Of a stretch of 64,000 nucleotides of DNA, positions 1-7,320 are shown one piece after another (position 1 is the first letter of the stretch; every line of letters begins with the position of its first letter). Both the position numbers and the translations under genes were made by a program. Source of the DNA: an uncultured Pelagibacteraceae bacterium. GTDB taxonomy: Bacteria > Pseudomonadota > Alphaproteobacteria > Pelagibacterales > Pelagibacteraceae. The notes under the pieces are model-generated. The model saw nothing but the letters and a program-made list of their open reading frames with translations, was not told where the DNA came from and did not search any database. The stretch lies in the NCBI GenBank assembly GCA_902566315.1, contig CACFIL010000004.1, forward strand, positions 1 through 64,000, written 5' to 3'.

Positions 1-1074
1 AGAAATTATATGTTTGACAATTGCAAGACCTAAACCTGTTCCACCAACTTTCCTGCTCTCTTCAACATCTACTCTATAAAATCTTTCAGTTACCCTGTTA
101 ATTTGATCCTCGGGAATTCCAATACCTTGATCAGATACAGATATTTTAATTCCTTTTGTTATGAGTTTCCCTTTGCTTGGAGAAGCTAATATATTTATAG
201 TTGATTTTTCTTTTGAGTATTTAATAGCATTGTCTAATAAATTAGAAAAAACTGTTATTAATTTATCTTCATCACCAATAACATCACTTACATTACCTAA
301 ATTAATTTCAAGATTAATATTTTTTTCTTTTAAGCTAGTAAAATGAACATCTTTTACTTTTGTCAATACATTCTTCAAATTAACTGGTTTGTCAGGTCTT
401 ATATGCTCCTGGAGTTCAATTCTGCTTAATATTAATAGATCACTTATTAAATTTTCCATTCTTTTGCTTTGTGAAGAGATTATTTTAAGAAATTTTATCT
501 TTGCTATTTCGTCATCTTTAGCGGGACCCTCTATTGTCTCTATAGCGCCTTTAATTGAAACAAGAGGAGTTTTTAATTCATGGCTAACATTAGCAACAAA
601 GTCAGTTCTAAATTTTTGTGCTTTTGAAATTTCAGTAAGATCTTTTAAAAATAAAACAACAGAGTCTTTTTCTGTAAAAATTACAGTTGGTCCAGGAATC
701 ACATAAATTCTGTAATACTGATATGAAGGCAAATTTATTTCTAAATCTAAATTACTGGTTTTTTTTGAAGACTTAACTTCTCTGATTTTTTCATCTAGAT
801 TAGGATTTCTTAAAATTGTGCCGAGATGTGTATTTAAAATATTTTTACCAAATCTTTTTTCGGCACTTGGATTGGCATATTTTATAATATTTAATTTATC
901 TAATGCTATAAATTGATCCTCTAATTCATCTAATATAAATGTTTTGCTATCATCCTTTTCATACTTTGAAATAATAATTTTATCATCAGTATTTTTTTTA
1001 TTTCTGTTTGAATAAATTATTATTAGTAGAAATATAATTACACAGATTAATAGTATTTCAAAGAGGCCAATCAT
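1..1074 (-). CDS. phoR: Phosphate-regulon sensor histidine kinase PhoR (3' end cut by window edge)
   Basis: Partial gene: 358 codons from an ATG at 1074 run in frame off the left edge. The product has one N-terminal membrane helix (about residues 4-21), a PAS-like region (about 50-150), a HisKA H-box SHELKTPL with the phospho-accepting His near residue 165, an N-box (LLDNAIKYS), a G1 box (DQGIGIP) and the start of the G2 box (GGTGLGLAIVKHI). A single helix plus PAS without a periplasmic domain is the PhoR architecture. PhoR is known to phosphorylate PhoB under phosphate limitation. The adjacent agt-plcP genes, which spare lipid phosphorus, fit this assignment. Only the last few residues are missing. 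Another kinase of the PhoR/WalK group is the alternative. Confidence 0.85.
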   Translation of the reverse strand, partial: MIGLFEILLICVIIFLLIIIYSNRNKKNTDDKIIISKYEKDDSKTFILDELEDQFIALDKLNIIKYANPSAEKRFGKNILNTHLGTILRNPNLDEKIREVKSSKKTSNLDLEINLPSYQYYRIYVIPGPTVIFTEKDSVVLFLKDLTEISKAQKFRTDFVANVSHELKTPLVSIKGAIETIEGPAKDDEIAKIKFLKIISSQSKRMENLISDLLILSRIELQEHIRPDKPVNLKNVLTKVKDVHFTSLKEKNINLEINLGNVSDVIGDEDKLITVFSNLLDNAIKYSKEKSTINILASPSKGKLITKGIKISVSDQGIGIPEDQINRVTERFYRVDVEESRKVGGTGLGLAIVKHIIS

Positions 1075-1145
1075 GATGTTCTAAAAGTTAAGTATATAAT
1101 TAACATATTAAAAATTTAATATGCAATTATTTAAATTTTAGTTAC

Positions 1146-2150
1146 TTAATTAGGGGAGATATTATTAATAAAAATTTCTGCGGTTTTATCCCAAGTAAAG
1201 TTTTTAGAGTATTCTAGGCACTTTTCTCTTTCAACTTTTAGAGCTTTCATTGCGGATTTTTCTAAATCCTCATCTAAACAATTAATTTCACTATCTTTGA
1301 AAATATCTTTAGGACCAGGAACAGGAAATGCTGCAACTGGTGTACCACAACTGAGGGATTCACATATTACAATTGCAAACGTATCTGTTTTGCTTGGAAA
1401 GACAAAAACATCAGATGATGTAAAATATGAAGCTAATTCACCATTAGTTTTTTCACCCAAGAAGTGAGCATCTGGAAATTCTTTTTTTAACTTTTCAATA
1501 TCTGGTCCTTTACCAACAAGAAGTTTTGTTCCTTCTAATTTTAGATTTAAAAAAGCACGAATATTTTTTTCAATAGCCACTCGACCTACATATATCCATA
1601 TAGGCCTTTTATATTCTAAATTGATTTTTTTTGGATTTTTAAACGATCCATGGTCAGCACCTCTTGTCCAAACAACCATTTTACTTTCATCTACTCCAAT
1701 TTGAATTAGTTCTTTTTTCATAGATTCGGTTGTAACCAAAATTTTTTCTGCTTTGTTATGAAAGTTGCTTAGGAATTTCTGTGATAATTTTTCAGGAACC
1801 CAAGGTAAATATAATTTCATATATTTATCAAATCTTGTGTGAAAACTTGTGGTAAACTTTAGATTATTTTTAAGACAATATCTTCTTGCCATAAATCCTA
1901 AAGGACCTTCGGTAGCTATATGTATGGCTGAAGGATTTATTTTTTTTATTAAATGACTTACTCTTGGCCAAATATTCACAGAAAGTCTTATTTCATTATA
2001 TTTAGGCATTGGCACAGTGAAGAAAAGTTGGGGATTTAAATACTCAACTTCGTGACCCATTGCTTCAAGTTTTTTTCCTGTTTCATTTAAAGTTCTTACC
2101 ACACCATTTACTTGTGGAAAATAAGCGTCTGTTACAATTAATATTTTCAT
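1146..2150 (-). CDS. agt: GT4-family glycosyltransferase, probable Agt glycolipid synthase
   Basis: 334-residue GT-B glycosyltransferase. The N-terminus (TDAYFPQVNGVVRTL) matches GT4 enzymes of the MgtA/SqdX type that transfer sugar from a nucleotide sugar to diacylglycerol or another lipid. The C-terminal donor site reads TDTFAIVICESLSCGTPVAAF, a D-x7-E version of the usual E-x7-E motif, as is common in that subfamily. No signal peptide or membrane helix is seen, so it is probably a cytoplasmic or peripheral membrane protein. Its start shares one base with the plcP stop (TAATG junction), implying translational coupling. In alphaproteobacteria PlcP makes diacylglycerol from phospholipid and Agt glycosylates it during phosphate starvation. 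The sugar donor cannot be read from sequence. Family certain; the Agt role is inferred from its neighbours. Confidence 0.78.
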   Translation of the reverse strand: MKILIVTDAYFPQVNGVVRTLNETGKKLEAMGHEVEYLNPQLFFTVPMPKYNEIRLSVNIWPRVSHLIKKINPSAIHIATEGPLGFMARRYCLKNNLKFTTSFHTRFDKYMKLYLPWVPEKLSQKFLSNFHNKAEKILVTTESMKKELIQIGVDESKMVVWTRGADHGSFKNPKKINLEYKRPIWIYVGRVAIEKNIRAFLNLKLEGTKLLVGKGPDIEKLKKEFPDAHFLGEKTNGELASYFTSSDVFVFPSKTDTFAIVICESLSCGTPVAAFPVPGPKDIFKDSEINCLDEDLEKSAMKALKVEREKCLEYSKNFTWDKTAEIFINNISPN

Positions 2151-2968
2151 TATGATGCCTTTTTCAGACCTGGAGTTTCAATTACTTCTTTATCTGAATT
2201 ATTAAGACTATCTGAAAATTCTTCTCTTAATTTATCCCAATAAATTATTTCAAACGTTCCATCAAAGTTTTCAACTAAGGCAGTACAAGACTCAACCCAG
2301 TCTCCACAATTTAAATAATTAACACCATCATAATTTTCATTTTGGGCATGATGAATATGCCCACAGATTATTCCATCAAATTTTTTTTTCTTTCCATATT
2401 CTGCAATTGTTTTTTCGTATTCTCCCATATATTTAACTGCATTTTTTACCTTATATTTAAGAAACTTTGCTAAAGACCACTGGCCTTTACCTCTTAGACG
2501 TCTAAAAAAGTTAATTACTACATTTAATTTCAATAGCATTTCATAGGCTATTGCGCCTAACTTCGACAACCATTTGGCATATCTCATAACACCATCCCAA
2601 GCATCACCGTGAACAACTAAATATTTTTTATTTAAAACAGACTGATGAATTACTCTATTGATCATTTTTATCTGTCCAAAATGCATAGGAATAAATTTTC
2701 GAAACACTTCATCATGATTACCTATAACGTAGTAAACTTCTGTTCCATGTCTTGCTTTTCTTAATATTTTTTGAATTACGTCATTATGTTCTTGTGGCCA
2801 ATAAAAATTTTTTTGAAGTGCCCAAACATCTATTATATCGCCTACACAGTAAAGTTTTTCTGATCTTGTATTTTTAAAAAATTCAAGCAATTTATTTGCT
2901 TGGCAACCTTTAGTACCAAGATGCACATCTGAAATGAATATACTTTTGTATTTTAATATAGGTTTCAT
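2150..2968 (-). CDS. plcP: Metallophosphoesterase of the PlcP phospholipase C family
   Basis: 272-residue calcineurin-like phosphoesterase with the full metal-ligand set: D14 and H16 (SDVHLG), D44 (VGDIID), GNHDE at 83-87, HGD at 120-122 and GHIHH at 203-207. It carries PlcP-family blocks such as WPQEHNDVIQK and NCGDWVESCTA. Such proteins are often mislabelled LpxH (UDP-2,3-diacylglucosamine hydrolase), but this window also holds lpxI, which does that step in alphaproteobacteria. PlcP hydrolyses phosphatidylcholine or phosphatidylethanolamine to diacylglycerol under phosphate starvation. The ATG at 2968 has a good ribosome site (AAGGA) a few bases upstream. It is coupled to agt and sits beside phoR. 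It diverges from a diacylglycerol kinase-like gene, which also acts on diacylglycerol. Confidence 0.85.
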   Translation of the reverse strand: MKPILKYKSIFISDVHLGTKGCQANKLLEFFKNTRSEKLYCVGDIIDVWALQKNFYWPQEHNDVIQKILRKARHGTEVYYVIGNHDEVFRKFIPMHFGQIKMINRVIHQSVLNKKYLVVHGDAWDGVMRYAKWLSKLGAIAYEMLLKLNVVINFFRRLRGKGQWSLAKFLKYKVKNAVKYMGEYEKTIAEYGKKKKFDGIICGHIHHAQNENYDGVNYLNCGDWVESCTALVENFDGTFEIIYWDKLREEFSDSLNNSDKEVIETPGLKKAS

Positions 2969-2994
2969 TTAATCCTTTTTTTTTAATTCAATTT

Positions 2995-3021
2995 GCACTA
3001 GAATCGTTTAATTCTTTGTGC
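2995..3021. promoter_or_regulatory. Imperfect inverted repeat between plcP and the DAG kinase gene
   Basis: GCAC-T-AGAAT, a 6-base centre, then ATTCT-TT-GTGC forms an imperfect dyad in the short divergent intergenic region. It lies 27 bases upstream of the plcP ATG. Dyads in such gaps are often operators. I could not match it to a canonical PhoB box, so the regulator is unknown and the site is only a candidate. Confidence 0.3.
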
Positions 3022-3054
3022 CATAGTAATGTTAAGGAAATATTAAAATTTATT

Positions 3055-3942
3055 ATGAAATATTGCATTATTTACAACAAAAAAGCTTCCTCTGGCAGAA
3101 AATCTAAATTTATAAAAAAAATTTCTGATGAACTTTCTAAGTATAACGATGTTTCTTTTTTTGAAACTGAGAGCGTGGATAAAGCAGAGGCAGTATTTAA
3201 AAATATTTCTAAGTTAAATATAGATAGACTTGTAGTTGCTGGAGGCGATGGTTCAGTATCATTTGCAATAAACAAACTTATTAAAAATAATTTTGTTCCA
3301 AAAAAAGATTTTGCTATTGGTTATATACCAGCTGGAACTGCTAATTTACTTCAAGCTGAACTAAATATGAGTAAAAAAATAAGTAAAATTGTTCAAATTT
3401 TACAATCAAACAATTTAAAACAAACTAATTTAGTAAAAATCAATAATGATTATTTTATTTTAATGGCAGGTATAGGTTGGGATGCAACGATAGTCCATTC
3501 AATTAATAGTTCTCTAAAAAAACTGTTAGGTAAAATTATTTTTGGATATAAAGGATTGCAAAAATTTTTGTTAATGAAAAATCAAAAATTAAAAGTTAAC
3601 ATAGATGGTCAAAATCATATAGCTGACTGGGTGTTATGTTCTAATACCAATTATTATGCGGGTCACTACAAAATTAATAAAACAAATATATTTGATAACA
3701 AAATTATTACTTATGTATTCAAAGACCTTACAAGAATAAAAATACTTTATTATATTTATTTGATTATTTTTTTTGGAGATTTATCGAAGTCTACGAGTGT
3801 TATAACATCTTATTCCAGTGAGCTAAAAATTGATGGACAAGGGAAAAAAATTCCAATTCAAATTGATGGTGATAAATATCAATATTGTGATAACGTAGAA
3901 TTAAGGAAATCAGGAAAATATTTTAACATATTAACAGCATAA
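3055..3942 (+). CDS. Diacylglycerol/lipid kinase family protein
   Basis: About 295 residues from the ATG at 3055; an upstream TTG at 3016 is open but adds a poorly conserved leader. DAGK-catalytic motifs are visible: KASSGRK near the N-terminus, then GGDGSVSFAINKL (nucleotide-binding GGDG) and IPAGTANLLQAEL, matching the YegS/BmrU/LCB5 fold. Such enzymes phosphorylate diacylglycerol or related lipids with ATP at the inner membrane. No signal peptide is present. The gene is divergent from plcP, whose product releases diacylglycerol, so a role in recycling that diacylglycerol to phosphatidic acid is plausible but inferred. The true substrate could be another lipid alcohol. Confidence 0.8.
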   Translation: MKYCIIYNKKASSGRKSKFIKKISDELSKYNDVSFFETESVDKAEAVFKNISKLNIDRLVVAGGDGSVSFAINKLIKNNFVPKKDFAIGYIPAGTANLLQAELNMSKKISKIVQILQSNNLKQTNLVKINNDYFILMAGIGWDATIVHSINSSLKKLLGKIIFGYKGLQKFLLMKNQKLKVNIDGQNHIADWVLCSNTNYYAGHYKINKTNIFDNKIITYVFKDLTRIKILYYIYLIIFFGDLSKSTSVITSYSSELKIDGQGKKIPIQIDGDKYQYCDNVELRKSGKYFNILTA

Positions 3943-3974
3943 CTTTTAAATAAGAGAATTTATCAAAAAATCAT

Positions 3975-4003
3975 TTTACTAAGATATTTAATTTAAATAT
4001 AAT
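3975..4003 (+). promoter_or_regulatory. Sigma-70 type promoter for the small basic protein gene
   Basis: TTTACT (3975-3980, 4 of 6 to consensus) is separated by exactly 17 bases from a perfect TATAAT (3998-4003). The predicted start near 4010 gives a leader of about 20 bases that contains a near-perfect ribosome site. AT-rich DNA makes chance matches common, but perfect -10, spacing and position together are persuasive. Confidence 0.55.
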
Positions 4004-4030
4004 TATTATAAAATTACACAGGAGGTCATT

Positions 4031-4240
4031 ATGAGTAAAAAGTTAAAGAAAAATGAAAAAAGAAAAAAAAAGGTTATCAAGTTAATAGAAAAACTTAAAA
4101 ATAAGATCAATTTAAAAGAAAAAAAATTATCTAAAATTAATATTAAAATTGCAAGTATTGAAAAAAGAGTTGCTGAAAAAAAAACAAAAAAACTAGCTAA
4201 AAAGAAGACTATCGAGAGTTCCGCATCTGTAAATAATTAA
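4031..4240 (+). CDS. Small lysine-rich coiled-coil protein of unknown function
   Basis: 69 residues, of which 25 are Lys and 2 Arg against 6 Glu and no Asp (net charge about +21). Hydrophobic residues at V15, I19, L22, I26, L33, I36, I40, I43 and V47 follow a heptad spacing, predicting one long amphipathic coiled-coil helix. The tail after residue 60 is Ser/Asn-rich and uncharged. The ribosome site GGAGGT (4021-4026) lies 4 bases before the ATG and is one of the strongest in the window; a good promoter precedes and a 13-bp hairpin follows. These signals suggest an abundant, separately transcribed protein. The composition would suit nucleic-acid or ribosome binding, but I do not recognise the family and assign no function. 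Confidence 0.7.
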   Translation: MSKKLKKNEKRKKKVIKLIEKLKNKINLKEKKLSKINIKIASIEKRVAEKKTKKLAKKKTIESSASVNN

Positions 4241-4252
4241 TTTCTAAATCTT

Positions 4253-4285
4253 CTTTCCCCTTTTTGTAATTAAAAAAGGGGAAAG
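4253..4285. terminator. Strong hairpin between convergent genes
   Basis: A perfect 13-bp inverted repeat (4253-4265 with 4273-4285, core CTTTCCCC/GGGGAAAG) has a 7-base loop. It starts 13 bases after the stop of the small basic protein gene and lies beyond the 3' end of manC on the other strand. It lacks a downstream U-run on either strand, so it may be a 3'-end stabiliser or processing stop rather than a classical intrinsic terminator. Confidence 0.55.
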
Positions 4286-4325
4286 TAGTTAATCAACAAA
4301 ATTTTAAAATTAAGGGGAAATAAAG

Positions 4326-4397
4326 ATGTTTTATAATTTAAATTTTTTAATTAATGTTTATGACAAAAATATTTATAGATTATTACAATTTAATTAA
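4326..4397 (+). CDS. Possible 23-codon ORF with a Shine-Dalgarno-like leader
   Basis: ATG at 4326 opens 23 codons to TAA, reading MFYNLNFLINVYDKNIYRLL and three more residues. A purine run (AAGGGGAAAT) sits about 5-12 bases upstream. It overlaps the manC stop by 4 bases on the opposite strand. The AT-rich composition means short ORFs arise easily, and no family is recognised. Low confidence; listed because the intergenic stretch has no other explanation. Confidence 0.15.
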   Translation: MFYNLNFLINVYDKNIYRLLQFN

Positions 4398-5602
4398 AGT
4401 TTATTTGCTCTACCATAAATGTCTTGATATCTAACAATATCAGTCTCTTTTAGAATTGAACCAACTTGAGCTTCCATAATTTTTACAGGTTTTTTTCCAG
4501 GATTTTGTATTCTATGAATTGCTCCTAATGGAATAAATATATGCTCATCAGGTTTTTTATTAATAATATTTTTATTTAAAGTTATTCTTGGATTACCTTT
4601 TGTAACTAACCAATGTTCTGCTCTGTGATGATGTTTTTGAAGACTTAATATACCTTTAGGTTTAACTGATAATTCTTTAATTAAAAACTCTTTTCCTTCG
4701 AATAAATTTAAATAACTCCCCCATGGTCTATAAAAAATATTCTTTTTCTTAAAGTGTTTTCTTTTATTTTTATCATAAATTTTTAAAATCTCTTTCCAAC
4801 TACCAAGATCAGACCAAGGTATATCTAGTTTAATAGCATTAATTTTATTTGTTTTCTCAAGTATTGCATAATCAAAAGATTTCTCGATTGATTTTTCAAA
4901 AGCTCTTTTATTTAAGTAGTAGGTATTATTTTTATATTTGCCTTTTTTAATTGCCTCAACACAACTTTTGTAGGTTTTATTTTGATATTTTTTAAAGTTA
5001 TTAATAATTGAATCTTTTCTTAAATAAAACATGCCAGAATTCCAATAACATTTTTTTTTAATTACTTCTTTTGCTTTTGATAAATTTGGTTTTTCAATAA
5101 ATTTTGTAACTTTATTTATAGATTTAATTTTTTTAGTTAAAAAATATCCATACTCACTTGATGGGTTTGTAGGTTTTATTCCAAAAATAAATAAATTTTG
5201 ATCATCTAAATTTGATTTATTTTTTAATAGGGCTTTATTTAAAACATTAGATTTTTCAATTAAATGATCTGCTGCAAAAAACATTAATGGTTGCTCTAAT
5301 GGAATATCTTTTATTAATGCGGACACTAATATTGCTGGTGCGGTATTTTTTTTAGCTGGCTCTAAAACTATTTTAAACTTTTTTATTTTACTTTTTTTTA
5401 AAGCTAATTTTACTTGTTTTAAGTATTTTAAATTTGTGCTGATTATAGGAAAATCAAAAATTGGTTTATTTACTCTTTCTAAAGTTTTTTGAATTAAACT
5501 CCATCCGCCAAAATCAATAAATTGTTTTGCTTGATGTTTTTTTTTATCTGGCCAAAGTCTTGTGCCTGCGCCACCACAAAGTATTACAGGTCTAATTTTC
5601 AT
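4394..5602 (-). CDS. manC: Mannose-1-phosphate guanylyltransferase / mannose-6-phosphate isomerase
   Basis: 402-residue bifunctional type II enzyme. The N-terminal nucleotidyltransferase has the signature CGGAGTRLWP (residues 9-18) followed by KQF, and makes GDP-mannose from mannose-1-phosphate and GTP. The C-terminal cupin (about 290-400; RPWGSY, then QKHHHRAEHWLVTKG and IPLGAIHRIQNPG) is the isomerase domain that interconverts fructose-6-P and mannose-6-P. It is shorter than the roughly 470 residues usual for the family. GDP-mannose feeds surface polysaccharide or glycolipid synthesis. The start shares one base with the ilvD stop, so it is the last gene of valS-ilvD-manC. Whether the isomerase half is active is not certain from sequence. 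Confidence 0.85.
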   Translation of the reverse strand: MKIRPVILCGGAGTRLWPDKKKHQAKQFIDFGGWSLIQKTLERVNKPIFDFPIISTNLKYLKQVKLALKKSKIKKFKIVLEPAKKNTAPAILVSALIKDIPLEQPLMFFAADHLIEKSNVLNKALLKNKSNLDDQNLFIFGIKPTNPSSEYGYFLTKKIKSINKVTKFIEKPNLSKAKEVIKKKCYWNSGMFYLRKDSIINNFKKYQNKTYKSCVEAIKKGKYKNNTYYLNKRAFEKSIEKSFDYAILEKTNKINAIKLDIPWSDLGSWKEILKIYDKNKRKHFKKKNIFYRPWGSYLNLFEGKEFLIKELSVKPKGILSLQKHHHRAEHWLVTKGNPRITLNKNIINKKPDEHIFIPLGAIHRIQNPGKKPVKIMEAQVGSILKETDIVRYQDIYGRANKL

Positions 5603-7320
5603 TAAATATCAGCGTACGTTCTAACCTCGTTTTTACCACCCGGATGAGTTGGGGCGCCTTTATAAGCAGGACCAACAGTTTGTGCATATTTCCATAAAGT
5701 ACCATTACCAAAATTCATCTTTCTTGGTTTCCATTTTTTACGTCTTGCACTTAATTCCTTCTTTGTAAGCCTTACGTTAATTGTACCCTTTTTGGCGTCT
5801 ATATCGATGATATCTCCATTCCTTAAAAGGGCTATAGGACCGCCTACGGAGGCCTCAGGGCCCACATGACCGATACAAAAGCCTCTGGTAGCCCCAGAGA
5901 ACCTACCATCAGTAATAAGGGCTACTTTCTCCCCTTTTCCTTGACCGTAGATTGCAGCAGTTGTTTGAAGCATTTCTCTCATTCCAGGACCTCCTATAGG
6001 TCCTTCATATCTAATTATAATGATGTCTCCATCTTTGTATTTTCTGTTTATTACTGCTTTATACGCAGACTCTTCATTATCAAAACATCTAGCTCTTCCT
6101 GTAAATTGTAATTTTTTCAAACCTGCTATTTTTACAATTCCACCTTCTGGAGCCAAATTTCCTTTTAATCCAACTACTCCTCCTGTTGGTGAAATTGGAT
6201 TTTTATAAGATCTCATTACTTTTTGATTTTCTCTAAATTTTACATTTTTTAAATTTTCTCTCATTGTTTTACCTGTAACTGTCATACAGTCTCCATGAAT
6301 GTAGCCACCATCCATTAATGTCTTTAATAACATTGGAACTCCTCCTGCTTCCCACATATCTTTTGCAACATATTTTCCACCAGGTTTTAAATCAGCAAGA
6401 TAAGGAGTTTTCCTAAATATTTTTGCAACATCCATTAAATCAAATTTAATTCCAATTTCATTTGCGATAGCTGGTAAGTGCAATCCTGCGTTTGTTGATC
6501 CACCTGTTGCTGCAACAATTGTTGCTGCATTTTCTAAAGCTTTTCTTGTTACTATGTCTCTAGGTCTAATATTTTTTGCTAATAAATTCATTACAGCTTT
6601 ACCACTGTCTATTGCATATTTATTTCTTTCTAAATATGGCGCTGGTGTTCCTGCTGAGAAAGGTAAAGCTAATCCTATTGCTTCAGAAACACATGCCATT
6701 GTATTTGCAGTAAATTGTCCACCACAAGCACCTGCACTTGGACATGCTTTTAATTCTAATTTTCTTAATGCATGAGCTGTCATTTTTTTTGATGTATATT
6801 TTCCAACTCCCTCAAATACATCTACAACAGTTACATCTTTTCCATTAAATCTCCCAGGGAGAATTGATCCACCATATATAAATACGCTTGGAATATTTAA
6901 ACGAACCATCGACATCATTAAACCAGGTAATGATTTATCACAGCCCGCTAATCCAACTAATGCATCATAACAATGTCCTCTAACCGTAAGTTCAGTTGAG
7001 TCTGCTATCACATCTCTTGATATTAATGATGACTTCATTCCTTCATGACCCATCGCAATACCATCAGTTACTGTAATGGTACAAAACTCTCTTGGAGTTC
7101 CACCTGAAGCTTTAACTCCTTTTTTAACTGATTGAGCTTGTTTCATTAAATTTATGTTACATGGAGCTGCTTCATTCCATGTTGAAACAACACCAACAAA
7201 TGGTTTTGCTACATCTTTTTCTGTTAAATCCATTGCATAATAAAATGATCTTTGAGGGGCTTTATCTGCACCTATTGTTGTATGTCTACTTGGTAATTTT
7301 TTCTTATTAAATTTTTTCAT
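5602..7320 (-). CDS. ilvD: Dihydroxy-acid dehydratase
   Basis: 572-residue IlvD/Edd enzyme that dehydrates dihydroxyisovalerate and dihydroxymethylvalerate in valine, leucine and isoleucine synthesis. The three Fe-S cluster cysteines are present at C54 (APCN), C127 (GCDKSLPG) and C199 (SAGACGGQF). The C-terminal block [19 protein letters not shown] is intact. Length is normal. One-base overlaps link it to valS upstream and manC downstream. Oddity: bases 5821-6000 (residues about 441-500) are near 50% GC with codons such as GGC, GCC and AGG, while the adjoining 6001-6060 is about 27% GC. The sugar-acid dehydratase Edd is less likely given the sequence and the biosynthetic setting. Confidence 0.95.
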   Translation of the reverse strand: MKKFNKKKLPSRHTTIGADKAPQRSFYYAMDLTEKDVAKPFVGVVSTWNEAAPCNINLMKQAQSVKKGVKASGGTPREFCTITVTDGIAMGHEGMKSSLISRDVIADSTELTVRGHCYDALVGLAGCDKSLPGLMMSMVRLNIPSVFIYGGSILPGRFNGKDVTVVDVFEGVGKYTSKKMTAHALRKLELKACPSAGACGGQFTANTMACVSEAIGLALPFSAGTPAPYLERNKYAIDSGKAVMNLLAKNIRPRDIVTRKALENAATIVAATGGSTNAGLHLPAIANEIGIKFDLMDVAKIFRKTPYLADLKPGGKYVAKDMWEAGGVPMLLKTLMDGGYIHGDCMTVTGKTMRENLKNVKFRENQKVMRSYKNPISPTGGVVGLKGNLAPEGGIVKIAGLKKLQFTGRARCFDNEESAYKAVINRKYKDGDIIIIRYEGPIGGPGMREMLQTTAAIYGQGKGEKVALITDGRFSGATRGFCIGHVGPEASVGGPIALLRNGDIIDIDAKKGTINVRLTKKELSARRKKWKPRKMNFGNGTLWKYAQTVGPAYKGAPTHPGGKNEVRTYADI

